The notes beneath the pieces are model-generated. The model was not told the origin of the DNA. It made no database searches and was given only the letters and a program-made list of their open reading frames with translations. A stretch of DNA of 10,913 bases from Synechococcales cyanobacterium 340R_concoct_173_sub (GTDB taxonomy: Bacteria; Cyanobacteriota; Cyanobacteriia; Leptolyngbyales; Leptolyngbyaceae). The stretch is taken from assembly GCA_025354065.1 (NCBI GenBank), contig JANXNM010000550.1:1-10913 (forward strand), given 5' to 3'. Within the stretch, counting starts at the first letter, position 1. Every line of letters begins with the position of its first letter. Shown piece after piece: positions 1-7,196 of the stretch. A program made the position numbers and the translations under genes.

Positions 1-1783
1 CAAAACAAATATTATGAGATGGAACTTGGTAGAGAGAAAATTGATCGATTAAGAAATTCAGAAACTGGTCATTACTAATGCTAGCACCAGAAATATTGAT
101 CGCATAGAATGCATCTGTAGAACCTTGTTGCTGACATATCCTGTGATAATTCGAGAAGAACGTTTTAATGACCCAACAATCGATCTCACTGATCAAACCA
201 TAGCGCTCGGCGGCAGGAATGAACTCATTAGGCGCGATTAATTCTTGCTTTTCGTCAAACATTCTGAGTAAAATCTCATAGTGCTCTACGGGTATTTGAG
301 AAGTAATCGAAACAATCTTTTGAAAATAGAGACGAAAACTATTAGTTTCTAACGCATGACTGATTTTGGAAATTAATTGTCTCTCACCACGTTGCCTAAT
401 TAGTTCACTATCATCTTGTCTGTAAACATGAACACAGTTGCGACCTCTAGCTTTGGCGGCATAACAAGCCGCATCAGCCGCACCCATAACCTCCATCAAA
501 TCTTGACTGGTTTGGTCAATGGCAACAACTCCAATACTGACACCGATGATAAAGGTTTTATTATGCCAAACAAATCGAAACTGATGCACTAGGTTTCTAA
601 GCTTTTCTGCAATATTCGACGCTTCAGCGATCGGGCATTGAGACAGCAAAAGACCAAATTCATCGCCTCCTAGCCGAGCAAGTCTATCATTGGCCCGAAC
701 TCCTTTTTGTATAAGGGTAGTGACTTGGCGCAATAGCTCATCACCCGCAATATGACCGACCGTATCGTTAATCACTTTAAACTGATCTAAATCTAAATAG
801 CAAAGGGTGTGATGTTGGTCATTATCTTGAGACGAGGCAATAGCCTCAATTAGTAGCTGCTCAAATCCGCGACGATTGATTAAACCCGTCAGCGCATCAT
901 GGCTGGCTTCCCAAGAGAGCTTCTTGGCGAGATTACGCGATTCGGTGACATCATGAAAGACGAGGACCGCGCCGATAACTTGTCCTTGATGATCTCGAAT
1001 TGGGGCGGCTGAGTCCTCGATAGAATGCTCTGTGCCATCACGGGCGATGAGAATAGTGTGATTAGCTAAACCCACAATGCGCCCTTTTTCTAGAGCTTTG
1101 ATGATCGGGTTATCTACGGGTTGTCGTGTTGTTTCATTGATGATTATAAAAACTTCAGATAGATGTAATCCTTCAGCATCCTCTGATTTCCAGCCTGTTA
1201 AACTCTCAGCAACAGGATTAAAATATTTAATAGTACTCGCGGCATCGGTAGTAATGACGGCATCACCGATCGATTTTAACGTCACTTGAGCGAGTTCTTT
1301 TTCGGCAAAATAGATGTCTTTGAGACGTTGATTTTTTTCTATCTCTTGAGTAAGACTTGAATTTTGCTCTTGGAGCTTTTGACGCAACCTTCGGATTGTC
1401 AAATGGATTTCAACACGAGCTAATACTTCCTCGGCTTGAAATGGCTTAGAAATATAATCTACTCCTCCTATAGCAAGTCCTTGGACCTTATTTGAAGTAT
1501 CATCAAGAGCGCTTAAAAAGATGATCGGAATGTCTTTTGTTTGCTCATTAGATTTTAGTTGTCTACAAACTTCATAGCCATCAAGGTCAGGCAATTTAAT
1601 ATCTAGTAAAATTAGTTCCGTTGCTGGAGACTGGGCCGCTCTAATGGCCATAGCCCCCGTTGTAGCACTCCTCACCTTATAGCCCTGTGCGCTTAATGTA
1701 TCCCTAAGTAGACGCAGGTTGTCAGGCAAATCGTCAACGATTAAAATATTTCCTTGATAGCTGGTTACTCGATCGCTACTCAT
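1..1783 (-). CDS. Response regulator with PAS, GGDEF and EAL domains (c-di-GMP metabolism), 3' end outside window
   Basis: I translated the complement by hand from ATG 1783-1781; it stays open for 594 codons and runs off the left edge. Order: receiver domain (about 10-128) with DD at 17-18, phosphoacceptor Asp61 in LILLDIKLPD and Lys in SKPF; a glutamine-rich coiled coil; one PAS domain (about 163-285); GGDEF (about 295-455) with the motif ARLGGDEF at 369-376 and an RxxD inhibitory site (RAND) five residues upstream; then the start of an EAL domain (from about 478), seen as FRLYFQKIVSI, HYEILLRMF and YAINISGASIS. The window ends just before the ExT-type catalytic motif, so phosphodiesterase activity cannot be judged. 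The cyclase motifs are intact (GGDEF, LDLDQFKVINDTVGH). Likely cytosolic, tuned by phosphorylation and by whatever the PAS binds. It is divergent from the hybrid kinase at 2005, a plausible but unproven partner. The start is chosen because the receiver fold begins 10 residues later; no good ribosome site is visible. Confidence 0.93.
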   Translation of the reverse strand, partial: MSSDRVTSYQGNILIVDDLPDNLRLLRDTLSAQGYKVRSATTGAMAIRAAQSPATELILLDIKLPDLDGYEVCRQLKSNEQTKDIPIIFLSALDDTSNKVQGLAIGGVDYISKPFQAEEVLARVEIHLTIRRLRQKLQEQNSSLTQEIEKNQRLKDIYFAEKELAQVTLKSIGDAVITTDAASTIKYFNPVAESLTGWKSEDAEGLHLSEVFIIINETTRQPVDNPIIKALEKGRIVGLANHTILIARDGTEHSIEDSAAPIRDHQGQVIGAVLVFHDVTESRNLAKKLSWEASHDALTGLINRRGFEQLLIEAIASSQDNDQHHTLCYLDLDQFKVINDTVGHIAGDELLRQVTTLIQKGVRANDRLARLGGDEFGLLLSQCPIAEASNIAEKLRNLVHQFRFVWHNKTFIIGVSIGVVAIDQTSQDLMEVMGAADAACYAAKARGRNCVHVYRQDDSELIRQRGERQLISKISHALETNSFRLYFQKIVSITSQIPVEHYEILLRMFDEKQELIAPNEFIPAAERYGLISEIDCWVIKTFFSNYHRICQQQGSTDAFYAINISGASISNDQFLNFLIDQFSLYQVPSHNICF

Positions 1784-1819
1784 GTTGATCTTTAAGGGTG
1801 ATATACATTACTCATAAAC

Positions 1820-1833
1820 TAATAAATTTATTA
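1820..1833. repeat. 14-bp perfect AT palindrome upstream of the REC-PAS-GGDEF-EAL gene
   Basis: TAATAAATTTATTA reads the same on both strands. It sits 36 bases upstream of the start codon at 1783, where an operator or a -10 region could lie. Being all A/T in an AT-rich intergenic region it may be a coincidence. Confidence 0.35.
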
Positions 1834-1862
1834 AAGATCTTGCAGAAACTAATACTGTCCTT

Positions 1863-1890
1863 TTTACCTAATCTAAACTCATCATATACT
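1863..1890 (+). promoter_or_regulatory. Candidate sigma-70 type promoter for the membrane hybrid kinase
   Basis: TTTACC (1863-1868) matches four of six bases of the -35 consensus, and TATACT (1885-1890) five of six of the -10 consensus, with a 16-bp spacer. It would give a leader of a little over 100 bases before ATG 2005. Found by eye only; comparable matches occur by chance in AT-rich DNA. Confidence 0.3.
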
Positions 1891-2004
1891 AAATTGGATT
1901 TTCCTGAAAGTTGCGATCGCCGATTCTCTCGAAGATTTAGTACTGAACTTTAAGACGGATATCATTATGAGATTAACCGCACAATTGATGTACAAATAAG
2001 CTGT

Positions 2005-5000
2005 ATGAATAAGCACATTTCCCAAGTTGCCGGGCTATTGGTCATAGCGATCGCTTGCCTTGTCTTGATTGGTTGGCAATTTGACATAAATCTGCTCAAA
2101 ACGGGTTTTCGTGGCATAACCGCAACAATGAAAGTCAACACAGCCATCTGTTTTTTATTGGCTGGAATGTCTTTGATAGTGTTGCAACGTAAACAACCCA
2201 CTCGAATACAGTATCAAATCTATAAAATATTTGCAGGGACGATCGTTGTCATCGGTCTGTTGACGCTGGGCGAATATCTCCTTGGTTGGAATTTAAAAAT
2301 TGATGAGTTATTCGTTCGAGATATTATTTCTTCTGCAACTCCTTATCCGGGAAGAATGGGCGTAAATACTGCGTTAAATTTTGTCCTGATGGGAATCGCA
2401 CTATTACTGCTAGGAAGAAATTCTCAACGGGGTATTTGGTTAGCTCATAGTTGCAGTAGTTTTGCCGCTACGATTTCTCTACTGTCTTTAGTTGGATATC
2501 TATTTGAAGTCGATATTGCCACAAGGCTGACCGTCCTCACAACCGCTCAGGCCATACACACAAGCCTAACTTTTTTAATACTCTATGTCGGTATTTTAGC
2601 GATCCGTCCCAAAGAGGGATTAATGAAAGTGATGACTAGTGAACTAGTCGGAGGGGCGATGGCGCGGAGGTTACTGCCTTGGGCGATCGTCTTTCCCATA
2701 GCCTTAAACTGGCTCACTTTTCAGGGCCACAAATTAGGCTGGTATGATAGTCAATCTAAATATATATTACAGATAACTTTTGAAATTTTTACCTTCTCAA
2801 TCATCATCTGGGGCACGGCTCGATATCTCAATCACATAGACTTAAGGCGAAAACAAGCTGAATTAGCCCTTAACGCGATTAATAAAACCTTAGTATCTGA
2901 ACGTAAAGCATTGCGAAATAGTGAAGAGCAGTTCCGCAATGCTTTTGAAAATGCCCCGATCGGAAAGGCAATCGTTGGACTCAATGGACAATTTATTAAG
3001 GTCAATTCTGCTTTATGTGAGATTGTTGGCTATCCCTCAGAAGAGCTACGAACCTTAACCTTTCAAGATATGACTCATCCCGACGATTTGGAACTAGATC
3101 TTAGTTATGTTGAGCAGTTATTAACGGATAAAATTTCCACATATCAAATAAAAAAACGATATTTTCATCAGCAAGGCCATATTATTTGGATTCTACTCAA
3201 TGGAGCACTAATAAGAGATGAGCAGGGAAATCCACTCCATTTTATTGATCAGATTCAAGATATTACGGCTCGAAAAGCATCTCAAAAGGAAGTAGAACTT
3301 CAAAGCCTGATTATTCAGAACATGGCGGGTGGTGTGGCGTTAATCAAAGCCTCAGATCTAATAATCGAATACACCAATCCTAAATTTGACAGTATGTTTG
3401 GTTATGCAAAAGGAGAACTCGTAGGTCAGCCTGTGGGTATCGTTAATTATGTGGATACAGAGGTAACACCAGATGCATCAGTGATGGATATCGTCGAGCA
3501 AATCGATCGCTATGGGGAAGCGCAATACAAAGTCCACAACAAGAAAAAAGATGGCACACTCTTTTGGTGTAACGTACATACATCTAGATTTGAGCATCCT
3601 GAATATGGAGTTGTCTATGTTGTCGTTCAGGAAGATGTAACGGAGCTAAAACTTGCCGAGCAAGCCTTGAAAACTAGCACAAATCGTCTTCACTTTCTCC
3701 TGAACTATAGCCCTGTTGTCATCTTTGGTTGTAAACCAGGTGGCGATTATGGTGCGACATTTATCAGCGAAAATGTCAAAGATTTATTGGGCTACGAACC
3801 GAAAGAATTTTTAGAAGACAGTGAATTTTGGAGCAACCATATCCATCCAGAGGATGTAGAAAGAGTCTTCAAAGGAATAGCCAAGCCATTTATCAATGAT
3901 TTTTATTCCCATGAATATCGTCTTCTACGCTTAGATGGGGACTATCGCTGGATGCTCGCTCAACTCAGGTTAGTGCGAGATAGTGATGGTAGACCAACTG
4001 AAATCTTGGGATATTTAATTGATATTAGCGATCGCAAACATACGGAGTTACTTCAGCAAGCAAAAGAAGCTGCCGAATCGGCAAACCGAGCTAAGAGTAT
4101 CTTTCTCTCGAATATGAGCCATGAACTCCGTACTCCCCTCAATTCAATTTTAGGATTCACCCAATTGATGCTCAATGAGGACTCTCTTTCTCCATCGTCT
4201 CAAAAACGGTTGCAGATCATTACTCGTAGTGGGAAATATTTGTTGGATTTGATTAATGATATTTTAAACTTATCTAAAATTGAAAGTGGACGAATGCCGC
4301 TCAATAATTCTACATTTGACTTGACAGATTTATTAACTTCTATTGAAGAAATGTTGCGAGTTAAAGTTCAACCTAAAAAACTAGATTTGATTTTTCAGCA
4401 AGATCCCAATCTTCCTCGCTACATACACACCGATGAACGAAAACTGTATCAAGTCCTAGTCAATCTCCTCGGTAATGCGATCAAGTTTACTAATCAAGGC
4501 AGCGTTATCTTGCGAGTGAGAGGAGAACAAAGAGAAGAAACATCTTGTAATCTATATTTTGAGATTGAAGACACAGGAGTTGGAATTGCTCCAGAAGAAA
4601 TTGATAACTTATTTAAAGTATTCGTTCAAGCCCAAGCAGGAAATAATTTGAATCAAGGCACTGGGCTGGGGCTAGCCATCAGTCAAAAAATCATGCAACT
4701 CATGGGAAGTCAGATTCAAGTGCAAAGTACTTTAAATCAAGGTAGTACCTTCTCCTTTGAGCTTGAAGTGCAGTTACCTCAAGTAGCTGTCTTTACTTCA
4801 GAAACTCTTAAGCAAAGAGTAATTGGTTTAGCTCCCAATCAAATGATTTATCGTATCCTTATTGTTGAGGATTTAGCAGAAAATCGCTTCTTATTAGCTC
4901 AGACCCTGACTGCGATCGGCTTTGAAGTTAGGGAGGCAACCCATGGAATTGAAGCGATCGAACTGTGGGAAAATTGGTTACCACACCTGATCCTGATGGA

Positions 5001-5469
5001 TATACAAATGCCTCTCATGGACGGATACACGGCGACAAAACGCATTAGAGAGAATCCTGAGAGCCAAGAGACTATTATTATTGCTTTAACAGCAAGTGTC
5101 TTTGAAGAAGATCGCGAAAAAGTGCTAAATGTGGGCTGCAACGACTTTATCAGTAAGCCATTTCAGCACAAAGAACTCTTTGAAAAAATTGCCCAGTATT
5201 TGGGAGCACAATACATTTACCAAACAACAGAAGAATCCCCCCAGAAATCATCTATTGAAACACTTTCTATAGAAGCTTTATCTGAGATGTCTCCTCAGTG
5301 GTTAGAAGAAATGTATCAGGCTGCTTACTATCTTGATACTGAAGTTATGAAAGAATTAATTGCCCAAATTCTCGAATCTAAAGAAAGCTTATCCAAATCA
5401 TTAATGGATTCTATTAATAACTTTAATTCTGACCGAATAATGGAACTAATTCGAGGCATGAATAATTAA
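2005..5469 (+). CDS. Membrane-bound hybrid histidine kinase: 7-8 TM region, three PAS domains, HisKA, HATPase, REC, conserved C-terminal tail
   Basis: A 1154-residue sensor kinase. Residues 1-285 are mostly hydrophobic helices and contain three related segments (MKVNTAICFLLAG from 42, MGVNTALNFVLMG from 118, IHTSLTFLILYVG from 184), so the membrane part looks built from repeats. A coiled linker leads to PAS domains at about 305-425, 429-552 and 557-682. HisKA has SHELRTPLNSILGF with His706; the ATPase has an N-box with Asn824, DTGVGI from Asp856 and GTGLGL from Gly885. The receiver (about 949-1070) has phosphoacceptor Asp999 in LILMDIQMP and Lys1051 in SKPF. Residues about 1083-1154 form a helical tail also found in the phytochrome at 7197-10310; it has no histidine, so it is not a working Hpt. 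All catalytic motifs are present. Signal unknown; PAS ligands cannot be read from sequence. No ATG, GTG or TTG occurs in frame just upstream, and the ribosome site is weak. The DNA looks more AT-rich than the phytochrome gene. Confidence 0.95.
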   Translation: MNKHISQVAGLLVIAIACLVLIGWQFDINLLKTGFRGITATMKVNTAICFLLAGMSLIVLQRKQPTRIQYQIYKIFAGTIVVIGLLTLGEYLLGWNLKIDELFVRDIISSATPYPGRMGVNTALNFVLMGIALLLLGRNSQRGIWLAHSCSSFAATISLLSLVGYLFEVDIATRLTVLTTAQAIHTSLTFLILYVGILAIRPKEGLMKVMTSELVGGAMARRLLPWAIVFPIALNWLTFQGHKLGWYDSQSKYILQITFEIFTFSIIIWGTARYLNHIDLRRKQAELALNAINKTLVSERKALRNSEEQFRNAFENAPIGKAIVGLNGQFIKVNSALCEIVGYPSEELRTLTFQDMTHPDDLELDLSYVEQLLTDKISTYQIKKRYFHQQGHIIWILLNGALIRDEQGNPLHFIDQIQDITARKASQKEVELQSLIIQNMAGGVALIKASDLIIEYTNPKFDSMFGYAKGELVGQPVGIVNYVDTEVTPDASVMDIVEQIDRYGEAQYKVHNKKKDGTLFWCNVHTSRFEHPEYGVVYVVVQEDVTELKLAEQALKTSTNRLHFLLNYSPVVIFGCKPGGDYGATFISENVKDLLGYEPKEFLEDSEFWSNHIHPEDVERVFKGIAKPFINDFYSHEYRLLRLDGDYRWMLAQLRLVRDSDGRPTEILGYLIDISDRKHTELLQQAKEAAESANRAKSIFLSNMSHELRTPLNSILGFTQLMLNEDSLSPSSQKRLQIITRSGKYLLDLINDILNLSKIESGRMPLNNSTFDLTDLLTSIEEMLRVKVQPKKLDLIFQQDPNLPRYIHTDERKLYQVLVNLLGNAIKFTNQGSVILRVRGEQREETSCNLYFEIEDTGVGIAPEEIDNLFKVFVQAQAGNNLNQGTGLGLAISQKIMQLMGSQIQVQSTLNQGSTFSFELEVQLPQVAVFTSETLKQRVIGLAPNQMIYRILIVEDLAENRFLLAQTLTAIGFEVREATHGIEAIELWENWLPHLILMDIQMPLMDGYTATKRIRENPESQETIIIALTASVFEEDREKVLNVGCNDFISKPFQHKELFEKIAQYLGAQYIYQTTEESPQKSSIETLSIEALSEMSPQWLEEMYQAAYYLDTEVMKELIAQILESKESLSKSLMDSINNFNSDRIMELIRGMNN

Positions 5470-5472
5470 ACA

Positions 5473-5525
5473 AGCAAAAGTAGTTGACTGTGAGGAAGAC
5501 AATTACTTGCTACAAAGATTTTTTT
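5473..5525 (+). terminator. Possible terminator after the hybrid kinase
   Basis: Three bases after the stop codon AGCAA-(AA)-GTAGTTG (5473-5486) can pair with CAATTAC-TTGCT (5500-5511), with one G-U pair, a two-base bulge and a 13-base loop. A run of seven T (5519-5525) follows seven bases later. The stem is AT-rich and the T run is displaced, so this is a weak candidate. Confidence 0.3.
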
Positions 5526-5539
5526 GCAGCGCCGACTCT

Positions 5540-5692
5540 TTAACGACAATTACCATACTTAATGTGATAAACCAATCCACGGTAGGCGATGCTATAGCTT
5601 GCACCTAAAATCTTAACTTGTTGTGCCAATACTGAGCTAATGGAAGCGATCGTCAACACCGTTGTTGCAAGAAATGCTTGTAGAACTTTCAT
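5540..5692 (-). CDS. Possible small secreted peptide (50 residues) with signal peptide
   Basis: The complement reads from ATG 5692 to TAA 5540-5542 as a 50-residue peptide. It starts MKVLQAFLATTVL, a basic residue followed by a hydrophobic stretch, and has SVLA-QQ around residues 20-25, a good signal peptidase I site (A-x-A-like, cleavage after about Ala23). The mature part would be only about 27 residues, including GASYSIAYRGLV and a C-terminal HIKYGNCR with one cysteine, so it would be exported and perhaps periplasmic. I do not recognise the family. It is divergent from the DUF6544-like gene, with 29 bases between the two starts. No Shine-Dalgarno sequence is seen, although many cyanobacterial genes lack one. 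The clear signal-peptide shape is the main argument for it being real; it could also be the surviving front of a longer gene. Confidence 0.5.
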   Translation of the reverse strand: MKVLQAFLATTVLTIASISSVLAQQVKILGASYSIAYRGLVYHIKYGNCR

Positions 5693-5721
5693 AATGGAGA
5701 TTAAATAGATGAAACTAAAGT

Positions 5722-6090
5722 ATGATAATCAGTATTTTGATTTTAGCTGGCATTGGAATTACGATCGTTTATGGTAAATATTGGTGGCAAACTGATACCG
5801 ATGGTCTCTGTGCTAAGTTCGCTAAAGGACAACAAATAATTGAGCCTAAATTTTATAGTCAAATGGAGCTTGAAGGCTTCCCCGCACCTGTGGAGCGATT
5901 TTTTCGGAAAGTGCTGAAAGATGGACAGCCAATGATTGCAGCCGGACAGCCAATGATTGCAGCCGTGAAACTTTCGCAGCGAGGACAGTTCAATATGAGT
6001 GAAACAAATGGCTGTATTACAAATGGCTTATTACAAATGGCTTATTACAAAGGTCGAATTACAGAAATTGAATATGAATTTGCATCATGA
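5722..6090 (+). CDS. Shortened DUF6544-family-like protein, probably an internally deleted remnant
   Basis: A 122-residue frame that starts with one membrane helix (2-18), then LEGFPAPVERFFRKVLKDGQP (50-70) and VKLSQRGQFNMSET (82-95). From memory these match the front of cyanobacterial and other DUF6544 proteins, which are roughly 250-300 residues long and of unknown function. After NMSET the expected continuation is missing; instead the frame passes through a low-complexity stretch and ends in YYKGRITEIEYEFA, which resembles the C-terminal end of the same family. The most likely reading is loss of the middle, about half of the protein. A seven-residue tandem copy (GQPMIAA, 68-74 and 75-81) and a 14-bp repeat at the junction support slippage or recombination here. 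It may be expressed as a small membrane protein but is unlikely to do the parent's job. The start at 5722 puts the membrane helix at residue 1; an ATG at 5709 is in another frame. Confidence 0.6.
   Translation: MIISILILAGIGITIVYGKYWWQTDTDGLCAKFAKGQQIIEPKFYSQMELEGFPAPVERFFRKVLKDGQPMIAAGQPMIAAVKLSQRGQFNMSETNGCITNGLLQMAYYKGRITEIEYEFAS
5923..5964 (+). repeat. Exact 21-bp tandem duplication inside the DUF6544-like gene
   Basis: Positions 5923-5943 and 5944-5964 are identical 21-base units beginning GGACAGCCAATG. The unit is a multiple of three, so it adds seven residues (GQPMIAA) in frame. The identity of the two copies suggests a recent event. Confidence 0.9.
6004..6050 (+). repeat. Short tandem repeat, unit ACAAATGGCTTATT, near the apparent deletion junction
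   Basis: A variant copy ACAAATGGCTGTATT (6004-6018, 15 bases) is followed by two exact 14-base copies (6019-6032 and 6033-6046) and the start of a further one (ACAA, 6047-6050). The 14-base period is not a multiple of three, so each copy shifts the reading frame; the stretch lies exactly where family similarity breaks off. Confidence 0.85.
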
Positions 6091-6193
6091 AATCCGACAG
6101 CGATCAACTAATTGTTAGCTTAGCGATCGCTTCTTTTAAGTTATCTATTTTCATTCCAGATTAAGCAAGCACAAATAGTTATGTTCGGAAAGA

Positions 6194-7183
6194 TTATCGG
6201 CGATCGTCTTTTCTAATACTTGGAGTTAAACTCAGCCGTTTCAGGCGTTTATGCTCATACATCAATTTATCTGCTTGTGCTAGCAATTGTTCTAGTGAAG
6301 GTTCATCCGTGAGAGCGCAAATCTGAACCCCCACACTCATCGCTAGGTGATAGCAACGGGCAGCCGCTTGATTAAATTGATCAATATTGACTTGCAGGCG
6401 CAGGCACAAAACATTTACAGCGTCTGAGCAAGCAGGGATCAAGATAGCAAATTCATCACCCCCCAGACGGGCAACAATATCGGCATCACGAAACGTTTGT
6501 TTTAAGAGTTGAGCGGCATCCACGATCACTCTGTCTCCAATTTCGTGTCCGAACATATCGTTGATTTGCTTCAAGCCATCGACATCAACAAAGATCAAAC
6601 AACAAGGCAACTGAGTCCGTTGGGCCATTTTTAGTTGTTGCCCTGCTAATACAAAGAAACCACGTCGGTTGTATAGCGCTGTCAATTCATCCGTCAACGC
6701 GAGCTGTCTTACTTCTGCTTCTGCTTTGAGCCGTTCGGCAACTTCCTGCTCTAGCCATTGATTTTGCTTTTGTAGCTGTTGGTGTTGCTGTTGGATCAGC
6801 AATTGGTTTTTGACTCGCATCAGCACTTCCAGCGCTTGGAAGGGTTTTGTAATGTAATCTTGTCCGCCCACCTCAAATGCTTGGGCTTTTTCATCTATAC
6901 GATCGAGCGCACTAATAAAAACAATAGGAATATGGGCCGTGACGATCGATGCCTTTAACTGTTGGCACACTTCGTACCCACTCAGGTCTGGCATTCGGAT
7001 ATCAAGCAGAATCAGATCGGGTGGATTGCGATGTACGCCCTGAAGTGCCATTTTGCCATTGAGTGCTTTACGGACACAATAGCCTTCAGACTCTAAGATT
7101 TGGGTGAGAAGCCGCAGGTTATCGGGGGTATCATCAACGATCAAGATCTTGAGGGCAGCAGTGGGTTTGAGTAGAGTGGTCAT
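6194..7183 (-). CDS. Response regulator diguanylate cyclase (REC-GGDEF)
   Basis: A 329-residue cytosolic response regulator. The receiver (about 11-128) has DD at 17-18, phosphoacceptor Asp61 in LILLDIRMPD and Lys in TKPF. A glutamine-rich coiled coil (about 130-160) links it to a GGDEF domain (about 165-315). The active-site loop is intact (RLGGDEF, GGDEF at 241-245), the metal and substrate residues are in DVDGLKQINDMFGHEIGD, and an RxxD inhibitory site (RDAD, 232-235) sits five residues upstream. It should therefore make c-di-GMP from two GTP when phosphorylated, with product inhibition. No EAL or HD-GYP domain is attached. It lies 13 bases downstream of the phytochrome kinase on the same strand, so the two are very likely co-transcribed and the phytochrome is the best candidate kinase. 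A purine-rich stretch (AGAAGAA) stands directly before the ATG and serves poorly as a spaced ribosome site. Length and order match the common PleD-like single-receiver cyclases of cyanobacteria. Confidence 0.95.
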   Translation of the reverse strand: MTTLLKPTAALKILIVDDTPDNLRLLTQILESEGYCVRKALNGKMALQGVHRNPPDLILLDIRMPDLSGYEVCQQLKASIVTAHIPIVFISALDRIDEKAQAFEVGGQDYITKPFQALEVLMRVKNQLLIQQQHQQLQKQNQWLEQEVAERLKAEAEVRQLALTDELTALYNRRGFFVLAGQQLKMAQRTQLPCCLIFVDVDGLKQINDMFGHEIGDRVIVDAAQLLKQTFRDADIVARLGGDEFAILIPACSDAVNVLCLRLQVNIDQFNQAAARCYHLAMSVGVQICALTDEPSLEQLLAQADKLMYEHKRLKRLSLTPSIRKDDRR

Positions 7184-7196
7184 TTCTTCTGACTGA

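Larger units (their letters stand above)
1784..2004. promoter_or_regulatory. Divergent intergenic region between c-di-GMP protein and membrane hybrid kinase
   Basis: These 221 bases separate two divergent start codons and must hold both promoters. I see no coding potential. Contents are one candidate promoter facing right (1863-1890), one AT-only palindrome (1820-1833) near the left gene, and one HIP1 octamer (1913-1920). No convincing promoter for the left gene was found. Shared control of the two genes is an inference from the arrangement. Confidence 0.5.

Noticed and set aside
1077..1289. Open plus-strand frame inside the REC-PAS-GGDEF-EAL gene
   Set aside because: It lies antisense to the PAS-coding part of a gene with clear domains and shows no recognisable motif of its own.
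1965..2201. Open minus-strand frame over the start of the membrane kinase
   Set aside because: It is antisense to transmembrane-coding sequence and has no family resemblance or good start context.
4899..5141. Open minus-strand frame over the receiver domain of the membrane kinase
   Set aside because: It mirrors a conserved receiver-coding region; no independent coding signal.
5250..5466. C-terminal tail of the membrane kinase as an Hpt phosphotransfer domain
   Set aside because: There is no histidine in the tail, so it cannot be a working Hpt.
5509..5530. Second hairpin GCTACAAA/TTTGCAGC downstream of the kinase
   Set aside because: It has an internal mismatch and the T run falls in its loop and arm, so it is not a sensible terminator for either strand.
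6091..6193. Terminator between the converging DUF6544-like and REC-GGDEF genes
   Set aside because: I found only a HIP1 palindrome without a loop and no stem followed by a T run.
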